Notes: generated from the sequence alone by a model not told the origin. Numbered from the stretch's first letter, positions 43,337-52,764 are shown. The stretch is DNA of 64,000 nucleotides from Microbacterium nymphoidis (GCF_021044885.1 NZ_JAJNOD010000001.1:1674001-1738000), one strand, 5' to 3'. Program-made: numbers and translations.

Positions 43337-44466
43337 AGCGCCGCCCCCTCTTTCGCGCCCGCCGGGCGTCCACCGACCCGCTGCGGATCGAGCTGATCGG
43401 CGTTGCGAAGGGATCGGAGCGATCCCCCATCCTGGCCCCGACGACCACCGGATACGCCACCGGTGAGGCAGTGCTGGTGGAAGCCGAGACCGAACAGCGC
43501 CCCACGGTGCTCGGCCTCATCGCCAGCGGACGCATGAAGCCGGACGCCGGAGAGGTGCTGATCAACGGCCGCCACCGCGCCGGGGAGCTGCGCCGTAAGG
43601 TCGCCCTCATCGACGCGCCGGATGTGAGCGACCCCGATCCCAACGTCATCACGGTGGGAGTCGTCGCGGAGGAGCTGATGTTCGCGGGACTGCCGTCCAA
43701 TCCGATCTCCGCACGCAAGTGGATGGGCGAGCACGGCTTCGCCGACCTCACGATGATGCCGATCGGCAGTGTCGAGCCGTCGCGACGCGTTCGTCTGCTC
43801 ACTGAGCTCGCCTCGCAGCGGGAGGGCGTCGAGGGCCTGGTGATCGTGTCGCCCGACCGTCACGGCGGCCGTCCGCAGACGTGGTGGGCCGTCGCGGAGG
43901 ACTTCGCCCGCCGCGACTTCGCCGTCCTCGTGATCGCAGGGCGCGCGTCCTGGCAGGTGCTCCACGAGGACCGCACCGACACGGTCGGGCTGGCCGACGA
44001 CGAGCGAGATGCCATTCTCGCCGCCTTCAGCCAGACCGAGGTGATCGTGTCCGATGCCGCCACCGACGAGGAGGAGGCGATCGCCGAGCACGCTCTCGGT
44101 GCCGTCGACTTCGACGAAGCGCTCACCGATGCCGGCGACCCACCCGACGAGGAGGAGGCCGTCGCCGAGCACGCTCCCGGTGCGGGCGACGTCGGCGAAG
44201 CGCTCCCCGATCCTGAAGACGCCACGGCGGCTTCGCCCGAGGACGCCTCCGCAGACGACGACGCCACCGACGACGCCACCGACGCCCTCGGTGCGCTCGA
44301 CTTCGACGAGCAGCTCGCCACCGCGATGGATGACGCCGCCGAAGACGCGGCAGCCCTTCCGCACCCCCACACCCCGCTCCCGGAGGATCTGTCCTCCGGG
44401 GAGACGAACGACCTGTCCGCAGCGCGACCGGAGACGGCCGGCGACGACGCGGAGGATGCACGATGA
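43333..44466 (+). CDS. Degenerate ABC-ATPase-like protein with acidic repeat tail
   Basis: Protein of 377 residues. Residues 1-215 look like an ABC ATPase body (ATGEAVLVEAETEQRPTVLGLIASGRMKPDAGEVLINGR), but the Walker A lysine motif and the LSGGQ signature are missing, so ATP hydrolysis is unlikely. The C-terminal ~150 residues are very acidic and contain two 27-residue tandem repeats starting DEEEA. It overlaps tetR upstream and the YhgE gene downstream (ATGA both times). It may act as a structural partner of the YhgE-type membrane protein. Confidence 0.7.
   Translation: MKRRPLFRARRASTDPLRIELIGVAKGSERSPILAPTTTGYATGEAVLVEAETEQRPTVLGLIASGRMKPDAGEVLINGRHRAGELRRKVALIDAPDVSDPDPNVITVGVVAEELMFAGLPSNPISARKWMGEHGFADLTMMPIGSVEPSRRVRLLTELASQREGVEGLVIVSPDRHGGRPQTWWAVAEDFARRDFAVLVIAGRASWQVLHEDRTDTVGLADDERDAILAAFSQTEVIVSDAATDEEEAIAEHALGAVDFDEALTDAGDPPDEEEAVAEHAPGAGDVGEALPDPEDATAASPEDASADDDATDDATDALGALDFDEQLATAMDDAAEDAAALPHPHTPLPEDLSSGETNDLSAARPETAGDDAEDAR
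44065..44226 (+). repeat. Two 81-bp tandem repeats in the acidic tail
   Basis: Direct repeats beginning at 44065 and 44146, exactly 81 bp apart, encode 27-residue units of type DEEEAIAEHALGAVDFDEAL with differences that show some age. Confidence 0.7.
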
Positions 44467-46487
44467 AAATGCCCCAGATGATCGCAGCCGAGTTCCGTCG
44501 GCTGTTCTCCACCAAGATGTCGGTGATCGCCCTCATCGCGCTGCTCTGCGTCCCCATCCTCTACGGCGGGCTGTACCTCTGGGCCAACCAGGACCCGTAC
44601 AGCAACCTCACCAACGTCCCGGTGGCCCTGGTGGTCAACGACAACGGCGCCGAGGTGAACGGCAAACAGCGCGACATCGGCGATGAGGTCGCCAAGGAGC
44701 TGCTGGATTCCGACACCTTCGACTGGCACCGCGTGTCCGCCGCGGAGGCGGAGAGCGGCCTCGATGCCGGCGCCTACGACTTCACGGTCGAGATCCCCGC
44801 GGACTTCACCGAGGGCATCGCATCCATCGCCACCGATGATCCCCACCCCGCCGACCTCGTGTTGCGCACCAACGACGCCAACAACTACCTCGCCTCCACG
44901 ATCGGCAAGACGGCGATCGAGACCATCCAGCGCACCGTCACCGAGAAGGTGGTGTCGGAGGCCGGCCTCACCATGCTCGATGCGCTGCACGAGATCCGCA
45001 CCAAGCTGGTCGACGCCACGGACGGCGCCACCCAGCTGGTCGATGGTCTGGTCACGGCGCAGGACGGCACGAGCAAGCTCGGCGATGGAGCTCAGCAGCT
45101 GGTCGACGGCTCGCAGGCCCTTGCGGATGGTGCCACCACGTTGGCGGACGGCGCGAGCCAGGTGGCCAGCGGATCCGCCAGCGTGCGCGATGGTGCCGGA
45201 ACCCTCGCCGACGGCACCGTGCAGCTGCGTGACGGGCTCGCCACGCTCGCGGACGGTGCGAGCCAGGTGGCCGGCGGAACCGGTCAGCTCGCCGACATCG
45301 CCGACCAGATCGGCGATGCGGCTCAGAACGCGGCCGATCAGCTTCCCGCCGTGCGTGAGGACATCCGCACACGCCTCACCGAGCAGGGCCTCACCGCCGA
45401 TCAGATCGATCGCGTGCTGGCGGCCCTCGACCCCGTGGGAACCGAGCTGACGAACGCCGTGGACAAGGTGCAGGGGGCGCGCGACAAGATCGACACGCTC
45501 AACAGCGGCGCGGTCCAGGTGGCCGACGGCGCCTCACAGCTCCACGACGGGGCGGTGACCGCCGCCGACGGCGCCGCTGCGCTGCGCGACGGTGCGAGCC
45601 AGGTGGCCGACGGCGCCTCCCAGGTGAGCACCGGTGCCGCCACCCTCCGCGACGGCACCGTCACGCTCCACACCGGAACGGTGACGCTGAAGGACGGCGT
45701 GGGAACGCTTGCCGACGGCCTCACCCAGCTGCACGACGGGGAGGTCACTCTGCGCGACGGCCTCGCCGCCGGTGTCGAGCAGATCCCCAACAGCGACGAC
45801 GCCACCCGCTCCGCCCAAGCGCACACACTCGGCGCCCCCGTGCAGATCGCGAAGACCACGCTCACGCAGGCCCAGAACTACGGCGCCGGCCTCGCACCGT
45901 TCTTCGCAGCGCTCGCCGCGTGGATCGGCATCTACGCCCTGTTCCTCATCGTGAAGCCGATCTCGCGCCGCGCTGTCACCGCACTGCACTCGCCGGTACG
46001 CGTGACCCTGGCGGGCTGGGCGACGCCCGCACTCCTGGGCGCCGTGCAGATGGTCGGCCTGTTCGCCGTGCTGTCCATCACGCTCGGCTTCAACTTCGCG
46101 AACCCGGCGGCGGCGCTCGGGCTCCTGGTACTCGCCTCGGCCACCTACACGGCGATCATCCTCGCGCTGAACGTGTGGCTGGGATCGGTCGGCCAGTTCA
46201 TGGGCCTCATCCTGATGGTCCTGCAGCTGGTGACCGCCGGTGGCACGTTCCCGTGGCAGACGCTGCCCGCCCCACTGGCATCGCTGCACCACATCCTCCC
46301 GATGGGCTACGTGGTCGATGCGATGCGCCAGATCATGTACGGCTCCGGCGGCTGGGACCGGGTGTGGAGCGACATCGGCGTGCTGCTCATGTGGCTGATC
46401 GGAGCCGTGGTGCTTGCGATCCTCGGGGTCTCGCGGATGACGCGTCGCCGGACGATGCGCGACCTCGCCCCGAGTCTGATCGGCTGA
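44463..46487 (+). CDS. YhgE/Pip-family membrane protein (ABC-2-like)
   Basis: Protein of 674 residues. One N-terminal helix is followed by a large external domain and, from about residue 470, five more helices that resemble ABC-2 permeases. Residues ~195-440 hold a long series of seven-residue repeats such as LADGASQ, VRDGAGT, LADGTVQ and LRDGLAT, expected to form an extended coiled rod. Family members include the phage infection protein Pip and YhgE; they are surface proteins linked to export or secretion. It overlaps the ABC-like gene, forming a tetR-ABC-like-yhgE unit. Confidence 0.88.
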   Translation: MKMPQMIAAEFRRLFSTKMSVIALIALLCVPILYGGLYLWANQDPYSNLTNVPVALVVNDNGAEVNGKQRDIGDEVAKELLDSDTFDWHRVSAAEAESGLDAGAYDFTVEIPADFTEGIASIATDDPHPADLVLRTNDANNYLASTIGKTAIETIQRTVTEKVVSEAGLTMLDALHEIRTKLVDATDGATQLVDGLVTAQDGTSKLGDGAQQLVDGSQALADGATTLADGASQVASGSASVRDGAGTLADGTVQLRDGLATLADGASQVAGGTGQLADIADQIGDAAQNAADQLPAVREDIRTRLTEQGLTADQIDRVLAALDPVGTELTNAVDKVQGARDKIDTLNSGAVQVADGASQLHDGAVTAADGAAALRDGASQVADGASQVSTGAATLRDGTVTLHTGTVTLKDGVGTLADGLTQLHDGEVTLRDGLAAGVEQIPNSDDATRSAQAHTLGAPVQIAKTTLTQAQNYGAGLAPFFAALAAWIGIYALFLIVKPISRRAVTALHSPVRVTLAGWATPALLGAVQMVGLFAVLSITLGFNFANPAAALGLLVLASATYTAIILALNVWLGSVGQFMGLILMVLQLVTAGGTFPWQTLPAPLASLHHILPMGYVVDAMRQIMYGSGGWDRVWSDIGVLLMWLIGAVVLAILGVSRMTRRRTMRDLAPSLIG

Positions 46488-46502
46488 TCTGCGCCTCGCG
46501 CG

Positions 46503-46547
46503 CGTCGTCTCGCTACGCGGTCGCCGACCGATCGTGGCGAGACGACG
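46503..46547. terminator. Bidirectional stem-loop between convergent genes
   Basis: CGTCGTCTCGC (46503-46513) pairs perfectly with GCGAGACGACG (46537-46547). It lies 15 bases after the YhgE stop and covers the last codons and stop of the DUF3995 gene on the other strand. Confidence 0.6.
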
Positions 46548-46971
46548 TGCGCCGGGAACCGAGCAGGACGGCGGCACCGAGCACAGCGCATAGCGGCCGG
46601 TAGGCACGCGCGTCGAGTCGGCGGAAGCGCGGATCCGCCGGCCCCATGCCCAGCACCCGCAGCGCGACCTCGCCGCCGAGAACCGCGCGTGTGAGCAACC
46701 CCAGGCCGATCAGCCGGCGCCCCGACACGATGAGGCGAGACTCGCCGAGCGCGCCCGCCGTCACCACTCCTCCGACGAGCGCAACCGCCCCCACCACCGC
46801 GGTGGGCCCGGGCGCCGGCATCGCGCGGGCGTTTCCCACGGTGGCTGAGGCGAGGCGAGCGCGGTTCTTCGCGGGCCAGTTCAATCCGGCCGACCAGCAG
46901 AGGTGAAGCACTCCCACACCGGCCAACCCGATCCCGCTGATGACCCGCGCGGCACCCCGGACGAAACCCAT
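46513..46971 (-). CDS. DUF3995-family membrane protein
   Basis: Protein of 152 residues with about four hydrophobic helices. The first helix and following loop, GVGVLHLCWSAGLNWPAKNRA, carry the H-x-x-W-x-x-G-x-x-W-P pattern of DUF3995. No function is known for the family. TAGGCT lies six bases before the ATG at 46971. It converges on the YhgE gene. Confidence 0.75.
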   Translation of the reverse strand: MGFVRGAARVISGIGLAGVGVLHLCWSAGLNWPAKNRARLASATVGNARAMPAPGPTAVVGAVALVGGVVTAGALGESRLIVSGRRLIGLGLLTRAVLGGEVALRVLGMGPADPRFRRLDARAYRPLCAVLGAAVLLGSRRTSSRHDRSATA

Positions 46972-46977
46972 GCTCTG

Positions 46978-46983
46978 AGCCTA
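46978..46983 (-). promoter_or_regulatory. -10 element TAGGCT, leaderless geometry
   Basis: On the minus strand TAGGCT is six bases before the ATG at 46971. Confidence 0.5.
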
Positions 46984-47091
46984 GGCGCAGGAGAGCACGC
47001 GTTGCGGTTGCCCCAAGACCGTGTGAAAATTACTCCCACGATCACGGGATGATCTGAAAAAGATTAACCAGTCCTCATCTACGGAGTTGCA

Positions 47092-48708
47092 ATGACGCCC
47101 CCATCGATCCCCACCATGAACCGCCGCGGGTTCCTCACACTGGCCACCGCGGGTGCCGCCGGCGCTCTCTTCAGCGTCGCGATCGGTCCGCTGTCCGTCG
47201 CCCACGCGGATGACTCCACGAGCGCCGGCGTGACGCCCGGCACCACCGTCCGCAAGCGCGAGCTGCGCGCGATGTGGATCGCCTCCGTCGTCAACATCAA
47301 CTGGCCATCGCGCACGGGATTGTCGGCCGACGAGCTCAAGGCCGAGCTCATCGGGTGGCTGGATCTCGCTGTCTCCTACCGCCTCAACGCGGTCTTCATC
47401 CAGGTGCGGCCCACCGCCGACGCGTTCTGGCCGAGTCCTCTCGAACCCTGGTCGAAGTACCTGACCGGCACGCAGGGCGGTGACCCCGGATTCGATCCGC
47501 TCGCCTTCATGGTGGAGGAGGCGCACGCCCGCAACCTCGAACTGCACACCTGGTACAACCCGTACCGCGTGGCCATGGACACCAATCGCGATGCCCTGGT
47601 GCCGGAGCACCCCGCGCGGGTGCACCCCGAATGGGTGTGGGCGTTCGGCGGCAAGCTCTACTTCGACCCGGGCCTGCCGGAGGTGCAGGAGCACATCTAC
47701 GCCGCCATCCTGGATTCCGTCGCCAAGTACGACATCGACGGCGTTCACTTCGATGACTACTTCTACCCCTACCCGGTGGCCGGTCAGACCATCCCGGATG
47801 CGGCGACCTTCGCTGCTCACGGTGGCGGATTCACCGATATCGGCGATTGGCGCCGCCACAACGTCGACACCTTCGTCCGCACCATCAGCGAGCGGATCAA
47901 GCAGACCAAGCCCTGGGTGAAGTTCGGGATCTCGCCGTTCGGCATCTGGCGCAACCGCGCGACCGACCCGCTCGGCTCGGACACCAACGGCTCCCAGTCG
48001 TACGACGGGCAGTTCGCCGACAGCCGCAAGTGGGTGCTGGAGGGATGGCTCGACTACATCAACCCGCAGATCTACTGGCAGATCGGCCTCGCCGTCGCCG
48101 ACTACGCGAAGCTCGCGCCCTGGTGGGCGGATGTGGCGAAGGCGTCGAACACGCAGCTGTACATCGGCGAAGCGGTCTACAAGGTCACCAGCGGAGCGTT
48201 CACCGACCCTGCCGAGCTCAGCAACCACCTCGCGCTGGATGCCCAGCTGACCGCGAGCGGCCGGCCGGTGCATGGCAACGTCTACTACTCGTCCGGCGAT
48301 GTCCGCACCAACGCCCTGGGCGCCATGACCCGCGTTCGCGAGGACCACTACGCCCACCCCGCGATCATCCCGACGATGCCGCACCTACCCGCGGTCGCCG
48401 TCCGCCAGCCGGTGCTGTCCCGTGCCGCCGCCTCCGCCGGCGGCGTGGAGCTGCAGTGGCAGGACACCGGTCCCGCTCGCACCAAGGCCACCTCCTTCGC
48501 GATCTACCGCGTCGCCGGATCGGTGCGTTCGATCGACACGGATGACGCGCGCAACCTGATCGCCACCGTGCGCACCCAGGGCGGGACCGTCCAGCGCTGG
48601 GTCGACGCCACGGCCATCGCCGGAACCACGTACACCTACGTGGTGACGGCGCTCGATCGCCTGTGGAACGAGTCCGCCGCCAGCAAGCCCCGCACCACCG
48701 GGAACTGA
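47092..48708 (+). CDS. Tat-exported family-10-like glycosyl hydrolase (GHL10/DUF187)
   Basis: Secreted protein of 538 residues. The signal sequence MNRRGFLTLATAGAAGALF has a twin-arginine pattern and ends near SVAHADD. The catalytic TIM barrel of the GHL10 family covers about residues 60-400: ELRAMWIASVVNINWPSRTG, NAVFIQVRPTADAFWPS, DIDGVHFDDYFYPYP and PWVKFGISPFGIWRNRATDP. A Fn3-like domain ends the chain. The YngK-type relatives are thought to act on glycans of the cell surface. The ATG at 47092 has GGAG before it; the internal ATG at residue 9 is also possible. Confidence 0.88.
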   Translation: MTPPSIPTMNRRGFLTLATAGAAGALFSVAIGPLSVAHADDSTSAGVTPGTTVRKRELRAMWIASVVNINWPSRTGLSADELKAELIGWLDLAVSYRLNAVFIQVRPTADAFWPSPLEPWSKYLTGTQGGDPGFDPLAFMVEEAHARNLELHTWYNPYRVAMDTNRDALVPEHPARVHPEWVWAFGGKLYFDPGLPEVQEHIYAAILDSVAKYDIDGVHFDDYFYPYPVAGQTIPDAATFAAHGGGFTDIGDWRRHNVDTFVRTISERIKQTKPWVKFGISPFGIWRNRATDPLGSDTNGSQSYDGQFADSRKWVLEGWLDYINPQIYWQIGLAVADYAKLAPWWADVAKASNTQLYIGEAVYKVTSGAFTDPAELSNHLALDAQLTASGRPVHGNVYYSSGDVRTNALGAMTRVREDHYAHPAIIPTMPHLPAVAVRQPVLSRAAASAGGVELQWQDTGPARTKATSFAIYRVAGSVRSIDTDDARNLIATVRTQGGTVQRWVDATAIAGTTYTYVVTALDRLWNESAASKPRTTGN

Positions 48709-48724
48709 ACGCACAAAGTCGCCG

Positions 48725-48763
48725 GGGGCGCCCGTGATCGCTAACATCGAGAATGGGCGCCCC
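48725..48763 (+). promoter_or_regulatory. -10 element TAACAT between two GGGCGCCC palindromes
   Basis: GGGGCGCCC (48725-48733) and GGGCGCCCC (48755-48763) flank a 21-bp segment that holds a TAACAT -10 candidate (48742-48747). The palindromes are centred about 29 bp apart. This could be a pair of operator sites around the start of the acylase transcript, or a hairpin in the leader. Confidence 0.45.
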
Positions 48764-48808
48764 TGGCGCACTGCTGTTCGTGGGGAGCAGCGGGGAGGGA
48801 AGTTCTCA

Positions 48809-51355
48809 ATGGCGAAGACACCTGGCGGCACGCGTACCCGAGGGCGCGCCCGCATCATCGTGACCCGGACGCTGTGGATACTACTGGCGGCCGTCGTCGC
48901 GATCATCGTGGTGGCGGGGGTGCTGATCAGCTGGACCATCCAGCGCTCATTCCCGCAGGTGCGCGGTGAGGTGCAGCTGTCCGGGCTGTCGGCCGAGGTC
49001 ACCGTGCAACGCGACGCGGCCGGCGTGCCGACGATCACCGCCGACACCACCGACGACCTCTTCTTCGCCGAGGGGTTCGTGCACGCGCAGGACCGCTTCT
49101 GGGAGATGGACTTCCGCCGGCACACCACATCCGGGCGCCTGTCGGAGCTCTTCGGCGAATCGCAGGTGGACACCGACAAGTTCCTGCGCACACTGGGCTG
49201 GCACGAGATCGCGGAGCAGGAGGTGGCGGCGCTCGATGACACCACCCGCAGCTACTACGAGTCGTACGCGAAGGGCGTGAACGCGTACCTGGCAAAGCAC
49301 CACGGTGCAGACGTGTCGCTCGAGTACGCGGTGCTGGGCCTGCAGAACCCGGACTATGAGATCGAGCCGTGGACGGCGGCGGATTCCGTGGCCTGGCTCA
49401 AGGCCATGGCGTGGGATCTGCGCACCAACATCGAGGATGAGACCGATCGCGCCATCCTTGCGCAGGACTTCACGCCCGAGCAGATCGCCGAGCTCTACCC
49501 CGCCTACCCGTTCGATCAGAACCCCACGATCGTGCCGCCGCTGCCCGAGCAGAAGAGCACCGGTGCCGTTCGCGTGCCGTCGGTGTCGGACACCGGCATC
49601 GAGTGGAGCGAGGTCGGCACAGTCATCGAAGCCGCCGACGCGCTGCTGGGCGACCCGGGCGAGGGGATCGGATCCAACTCCTGGGTGGTCGCAGGCGAGT
49701 TCACCGACACCGGTCTTCCGCTGCTCGCCAACGACCCGCACCTCGGCGCGGCGCTCCCCAGCGTCTGGTACCAGGTGCAGCTGCGGTGCTCCACCGTGTC
49801 GGAGGAATGCCCGTTCGATGTGGGCGGGTTCAGTTTCTCCGGGCTTCCCGGTGTGGTGATCGGCCACAACGCCCAGGTGGCGTGGGGTTTCACGAACCTG
49901 ACCACCGACGTCGCCGATCTCTACATCGAACGGCTGCAGGGCGATCAGTACTGGCGCGACGGCGCACTGGTTCCGATCACCGAGAAGCAGGACGTCATCA
50001 CGGTCGCCGGCGGCGCCGATGTGCCGCTGACGATCCGCTCCACGGTGCACGGCCCGATCCTCTCCGGCCTCACCGGCGACTTCACCTCCATCGCGGAGCA
50101 TGCCGACATCGCGGGAGCCCCCGCCGGTGACGCATACGCCGTCAGCCTGCGATGGACAGCCCTTCAGCCGGGCAACACCGCGAAGGCGATCTTCGTGCTG
50201 AACACCGCGAAGGACTTCGACGATTTCCGCGCGGCAGCATCGGTCTTCGACGTTCCCGGCCAGAACCTCATCTACGCCGACAAGGAGAACACGATCGGCT
50301 ACCAGGCTCCGGGGCTGCAGCCCATCCGCGGGGCCGGTGACGGATCCGTGCCCGCTCCGGGCTGGGACAGCTCCTACGACTGGACCGGCTACATCCCCTT
50401 CGATGAGATGCCGATGGTGAAGAACCCTGCGCAGGGCTTCATCGTGACCGCGAACAACGCCATCGTGGATGACAGCTACCCGTACTTCCTCAGCCAGGAC
50501 TGGGACCACGGCTACCGGGCAGCGCGGATCACCGAGCTGATCACCCAGACGCTCGCCGAAGGCAAGATGGACGCGAGCCGGATGCAGGAGATCCAGAACG
50601 ACAAGCAGTTCTGGCTCGGCCCGCAGCTGGCATCCGCCATCGCCGACCTGCCGATCGACCGGAAGGGCCCGCAGGCGGCGGTTGCGCTCCTGGGCGAGTG
50701 GGACGCACAGAACTCGATCGACTCCCCCGCTGCGGCATACGCGAACGTGCTGTGGGACACCCTCGGAACGGCGCTCTTCCGGGATCACGAACCGGCCCCC
50801 GCGCCGGTGAGCGGTCAGGGCCGGATGTTCCAGGTGGTCTCGACGCTGCTGGAGCAGCCCGACTCACCCTGGTGGGTGGACCCGGTCTCCGGGGCCACCG
50901 GCCGGGACGCCGTGCTCACGGCCGTGGCGAACCGCGCTTACGACCGACTCGCCGCGTTGCAGGGTGAGGACGTCACGAAGTGGAACTGGGGCTCGCTGCA
51001 CGCCATCACGCTGACCAGCGCGACGTTCGGGAAGTCGGGCATCGCTCCCATCGAATGGCTCTTCAACCGCGGCCCGTACGCCGTTGGCGGCGGCTCGTCC
51101 GTTGTGGACGCGACGGGGTGGAACCTCGGTTCCAGCTTCGCCACCACGTCGGTGCCGTCGATGCGGATGGTGCTGGACGTCTCGGACTTCGACAAATCCA
51201 CGTGGATCCACCTCACGGGCGCGAGCGGCCACGCCTTCCATCCCAACTACGTGGATCAGACACCGGACTGGTCGGTGGGCGTACAGCGCCCCTGGGCCTT
51301 CAGCTCCGACGCCGTCGCCGCGGCCGCGACGGACACCCTCATCCTGCGGCCCTGA
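48809..51355 (+). CDS. Penicillin-acylase-family N-terminal-nucleophile hydrolase, membrane-anchored
   Basis: Protein of 848 residues. One N-terminal helix (TLWILLAAVVAIIVVAGVLI, about residues 18-38) anchors it with the rest outside. The alpha-chain region has VTVQRDAAGVPTITADT and FFAEGFVHAQDRFWEMD. The autoprocessing site is EGIGSNSWVV, where Ser289 becomes the nucleophile at the start of the beta chain. The later motif PHLGAALPSVWYQVQL is typical. Substrates of such enzymes include acyl-homoserine lactones and beta-lactam side chains; the one here is unknown. The ATG at 48809 has a GGAGGGAAG ribosome site. Confidence 0.92.
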   Translation: MAKTPGGTRTRGRARIIVTRTLWILLAAVVAIIVVAGVLISWTIQRSFPQVRGEVQLSGLSAEVTVQRDAAGVPTITADTTDDLFFAEGFVHAQDRFWEMDFRRHTTSGRLSELFGESQVDTDKFLRTLGWHEIAEQEVAALDDTTRSYYESYAKGVNAYLAKHHGADVSLEYAVLGLQNPDYEIEPWTAADSVAWLKAMAWDLRTNIEDETDRAILAQDFTPEQIAELYPAYPFDQNPTIVPPLPEQKSTGAVRVPSVSDTGIEWSEVGTVIEAADALLGDPGEGIGSNSWVVAGEFTDTGLPLLANDPHLGAALPSVWYQVQLRCSTVSEECPFDVGGFSFSGLPGVVIGHNAQVAWGFTNLTTDVADLYIERLQGDQYWRDGALVPITEKQDVITVAGGADVPLTIRSTVHGPILSGLTGDFTSIAEHADIAGAPAGDAYAVSLRWTALQPGNTAKAIFVLNTAKDFDDFRAAASVFDVPGQNLIYADKENTIGYQAPGLQPIRGAGDGSVPAPGWDSSYDWTGYIPFDEMPMVKNPAQGFIVTANNAIVDDSYPYFLSQDWDHGYRAARITELITQTLAEGKMDASRMQEIQNDKQFWLGPQLASAIADLPIDRKGPQAAVALLGEWDAQNSIDSPAAAYANVLWDTLGTALFRDHEPAPAPVSGQGRMFQVVSTLLEQPDSPWWVDPVSGATGRDAVLTAVANRAYDRLAALQGEDVTKWNWGSLHAITLTSATFGKSGIAPIEWLFNRGPYAVGGGSSVVDATGWNLGSSFATTSVPSMRMVLDVSDFDKSTWIHLTGASGHAFHPNYVDQTPDWSVGVQRPWAFSSDAVAAAATDTLILRP

Positions 51356-51360
51356 TCCGG

Positions 51361-51427
51361 CGAGACTTCCCCGCGTGGGCGAGAGACAGCGCGTTGTTGG
51401 CGGTTCTCGCCCACGGACGGGCGTCTC
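51361..51427. repeat. Dispersed palindromic repeat, family 2, copy E
   Basis: Outer GAGAC/GTCTC arms and inner CGTGGGCGAGA (51374-51384) / TCTCGCCCACG (51405-51415) arms, loop with CAGCGCGTTG. It separates the convergent acylase and DUF2510 genes and overlaps the stop codon of the latter. Confidence 0.7.
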
Positions 51428-52307
51428 AGGGGACGGGGCGGTGCTGAGAGCGCTCCAGTGCGCGGGAACGGTAGCCGAAGATGATCCACAGCAGCCCACC
51501 GGCCACCAGGAACGCACCGCCGATCGAGGCGATGAAGATGGCGATCCCGTCGGCCCGTGTCGCATTCAGGAGCACGATGCCCAGCGCCAGGAGGACAGCG
51601 CCCGCGATGGTCAGCCACATGCCCATTCGCGTTGCGATGCGAAGCGAGCGCTCGACGCCGTAGATCGGCTCCACCTCGCCGTTCTTGGCGACGTACTGCG
51701 ACCAACGCGCTCCCGTCCACCACCGTGTGCGGCCGGGCTGATCGCCGGGATACCAGCCTGCGCCGGCGGCCTCGGCCTCGCCCGGCAGAGGGCGAACAGC
51801 ATCGAGCACGATTGCGGCGTCCACGGGTCGCGGTGCCCGTTCCCGCTTGCGAGCCCGCAGCGCGCCATAGAGCCAGAACGCGCCGAGCACCAGGAACAGG
51901 CCGCCGCTCGCGATGAACCCGCGGTTGCTGATCGCCAGCGATGTCTGCATCATCCCGACGATCAGGTAGAGGATCGCGAGGATCAGGCCCTGCGACGAGC
52001 GCTGCGAGCCGGTGATCCGATCGGGCTTGGGAACGCCGTCACGCAGCGAATAGCCCGACCAGATCGTGCCGGTGTGCCAGCGCACCTCGCCGGTGCTCGG
52101 CATCCGGTACCAGCCCGGGATGATCCTCATATCCGGTGCTGCGGTGCCGGTCGCTGATATCGGGCCTGCCCCGAACCCAGGTGCCGGCGACCCGAGAGGC
52201 GCCGGCGGTGCCGGTGTCGTTCGCACGTGCTCCGTCCACCCCGCACCGTCCCACCACCGCTGGAGTCCCGGCTGCTCAGCGTCGTACCATCCTGGCTGCG
52301 CGCTCAT
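51426..52307 (-). CDS. DUF2510-domain membrane protein
   Basis: Protein of 293 residues. It begins MSAQPGWYDAEQPGLQRWWD, a DUF2510 module (short Trp-rich motif GWY-D-----RWWDG-WT). Related modules recur at about residues 65-85 (IIPGWYRMPSTGEVRWHTG) and 185-205 (GWYPGDQPGRTRWWTGARW). Four helices in two pairs lie between and after them. Such proteins are common in actinobacteria, with unknown function. The ATG at 52307 is favoured over one upstream by GGGGGAAG. Both ends of the gene carry family-2 palindromic repeats. Confidence 0.8.
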   Translation of the reverse strand: MSAQPGWYDAEQPGLQRWWDGAGWTEHVRTTPAPPAPLGSPAPGFGAGPISATGTAAPDMRIIPGWYRMPSTGEVRWHTGTIWSGYSLRDGVPKPDRITGSQRSSQGLILAILYLIVGMMQTSLAISNRGFIASGGLFLVLGAFWLYGALRARKRERAPRPVDAAIVLDAVRPLPGEAEAAGAGWYPGDQPGRTRWWTGARWSQYVAKNGEVEPIYGVERSLRIATRMGMWLTIAGAVLLALGIVLLNATRADGIAIFIASIGGAFLVAGGLLWIIFGYRSRALERSQHRPVP

Positions 52308-52338
52308 TCTTCCCCCTGTCGTCTTCTCCATCGTGCCG

Positions 52339-52405
52339 CGAGAGCTCTCTCTGCGGGCGAGACTCGGCGCGTTGCGGTGATTCTCACCCGCAGATGGACG
52401 TCTCG
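52339..52405. repeat. Dispersed palindromic repeat, family 2, copy F
   Basis: Outer CGAGA/TCTCG arms and inner CTGCGGGCGAGA (52351-52362) / TCTCACCCGCAG (52382-52393) arms pair with few mismatches. The loop GGCGCGTTGCGGTGA matches copies D and E. It lies between the DUF2510 start and the mrpG stop. Confidence 0.7.
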
Positions 52406-52407
52406 TG

Positions 52408-52764
52408 TCAGTCGTCGTTGTCCGAGGACTGCGCGTCGGCGAGCTCGTCCACCAGAAGCGAGTCCTGGTCGAGAGTGCGGTTGCGATAGGCCTGACGCCC
52501 GATGATGTGCGCGGACAGCGGAGCGGTGGCGAACTGCATCAGCACGATCGCCACGAGCATCCCGACCGCCGGCCAGGACCGCACGGAGATGCCCACGGCC
52601 AGCGCGATGAGCACGAGGCCCAGCACCTGCGGCTTGGTGGCGGCGTGCAAGCGGGTGGGCACATCGCGAAAGCGCAGCAGACCGATGGCGGCCACCAGAC
52701 ACAGCAGCGCTCCGATCAGGATCAGGACGAGAGCGGCGGTGTCCCAGAGAATGTCCCAGCTCAC
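52408..52764 (-). CDS. mrpG: Na+/H+ antiporter subunit G
   Basis: Membrane protein of 118 residues with three helices, the last subunit of the Mrp antiporter. Family landmark: LLRFRDVPTRLHAATKPQVLGLVL. The start is GTG at 52764 (VSWDILWDTAALVLILIG) with GGAGGGAG upstream, overlapping the mrpF stop as GTGA. Ends with a charged tail. Confidence 0.92.
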   Translation of the reverse strand: MSWDILWDTAALVLILIGALLCLVAAIGLLRFRDVPTRLHAATKPQVLGLVLIALAVGISVRSWPAVGMLVAIVLMQFATAPLSAHIIGRQAYRNRTLDQDSLLVDELADAQSSDNDD

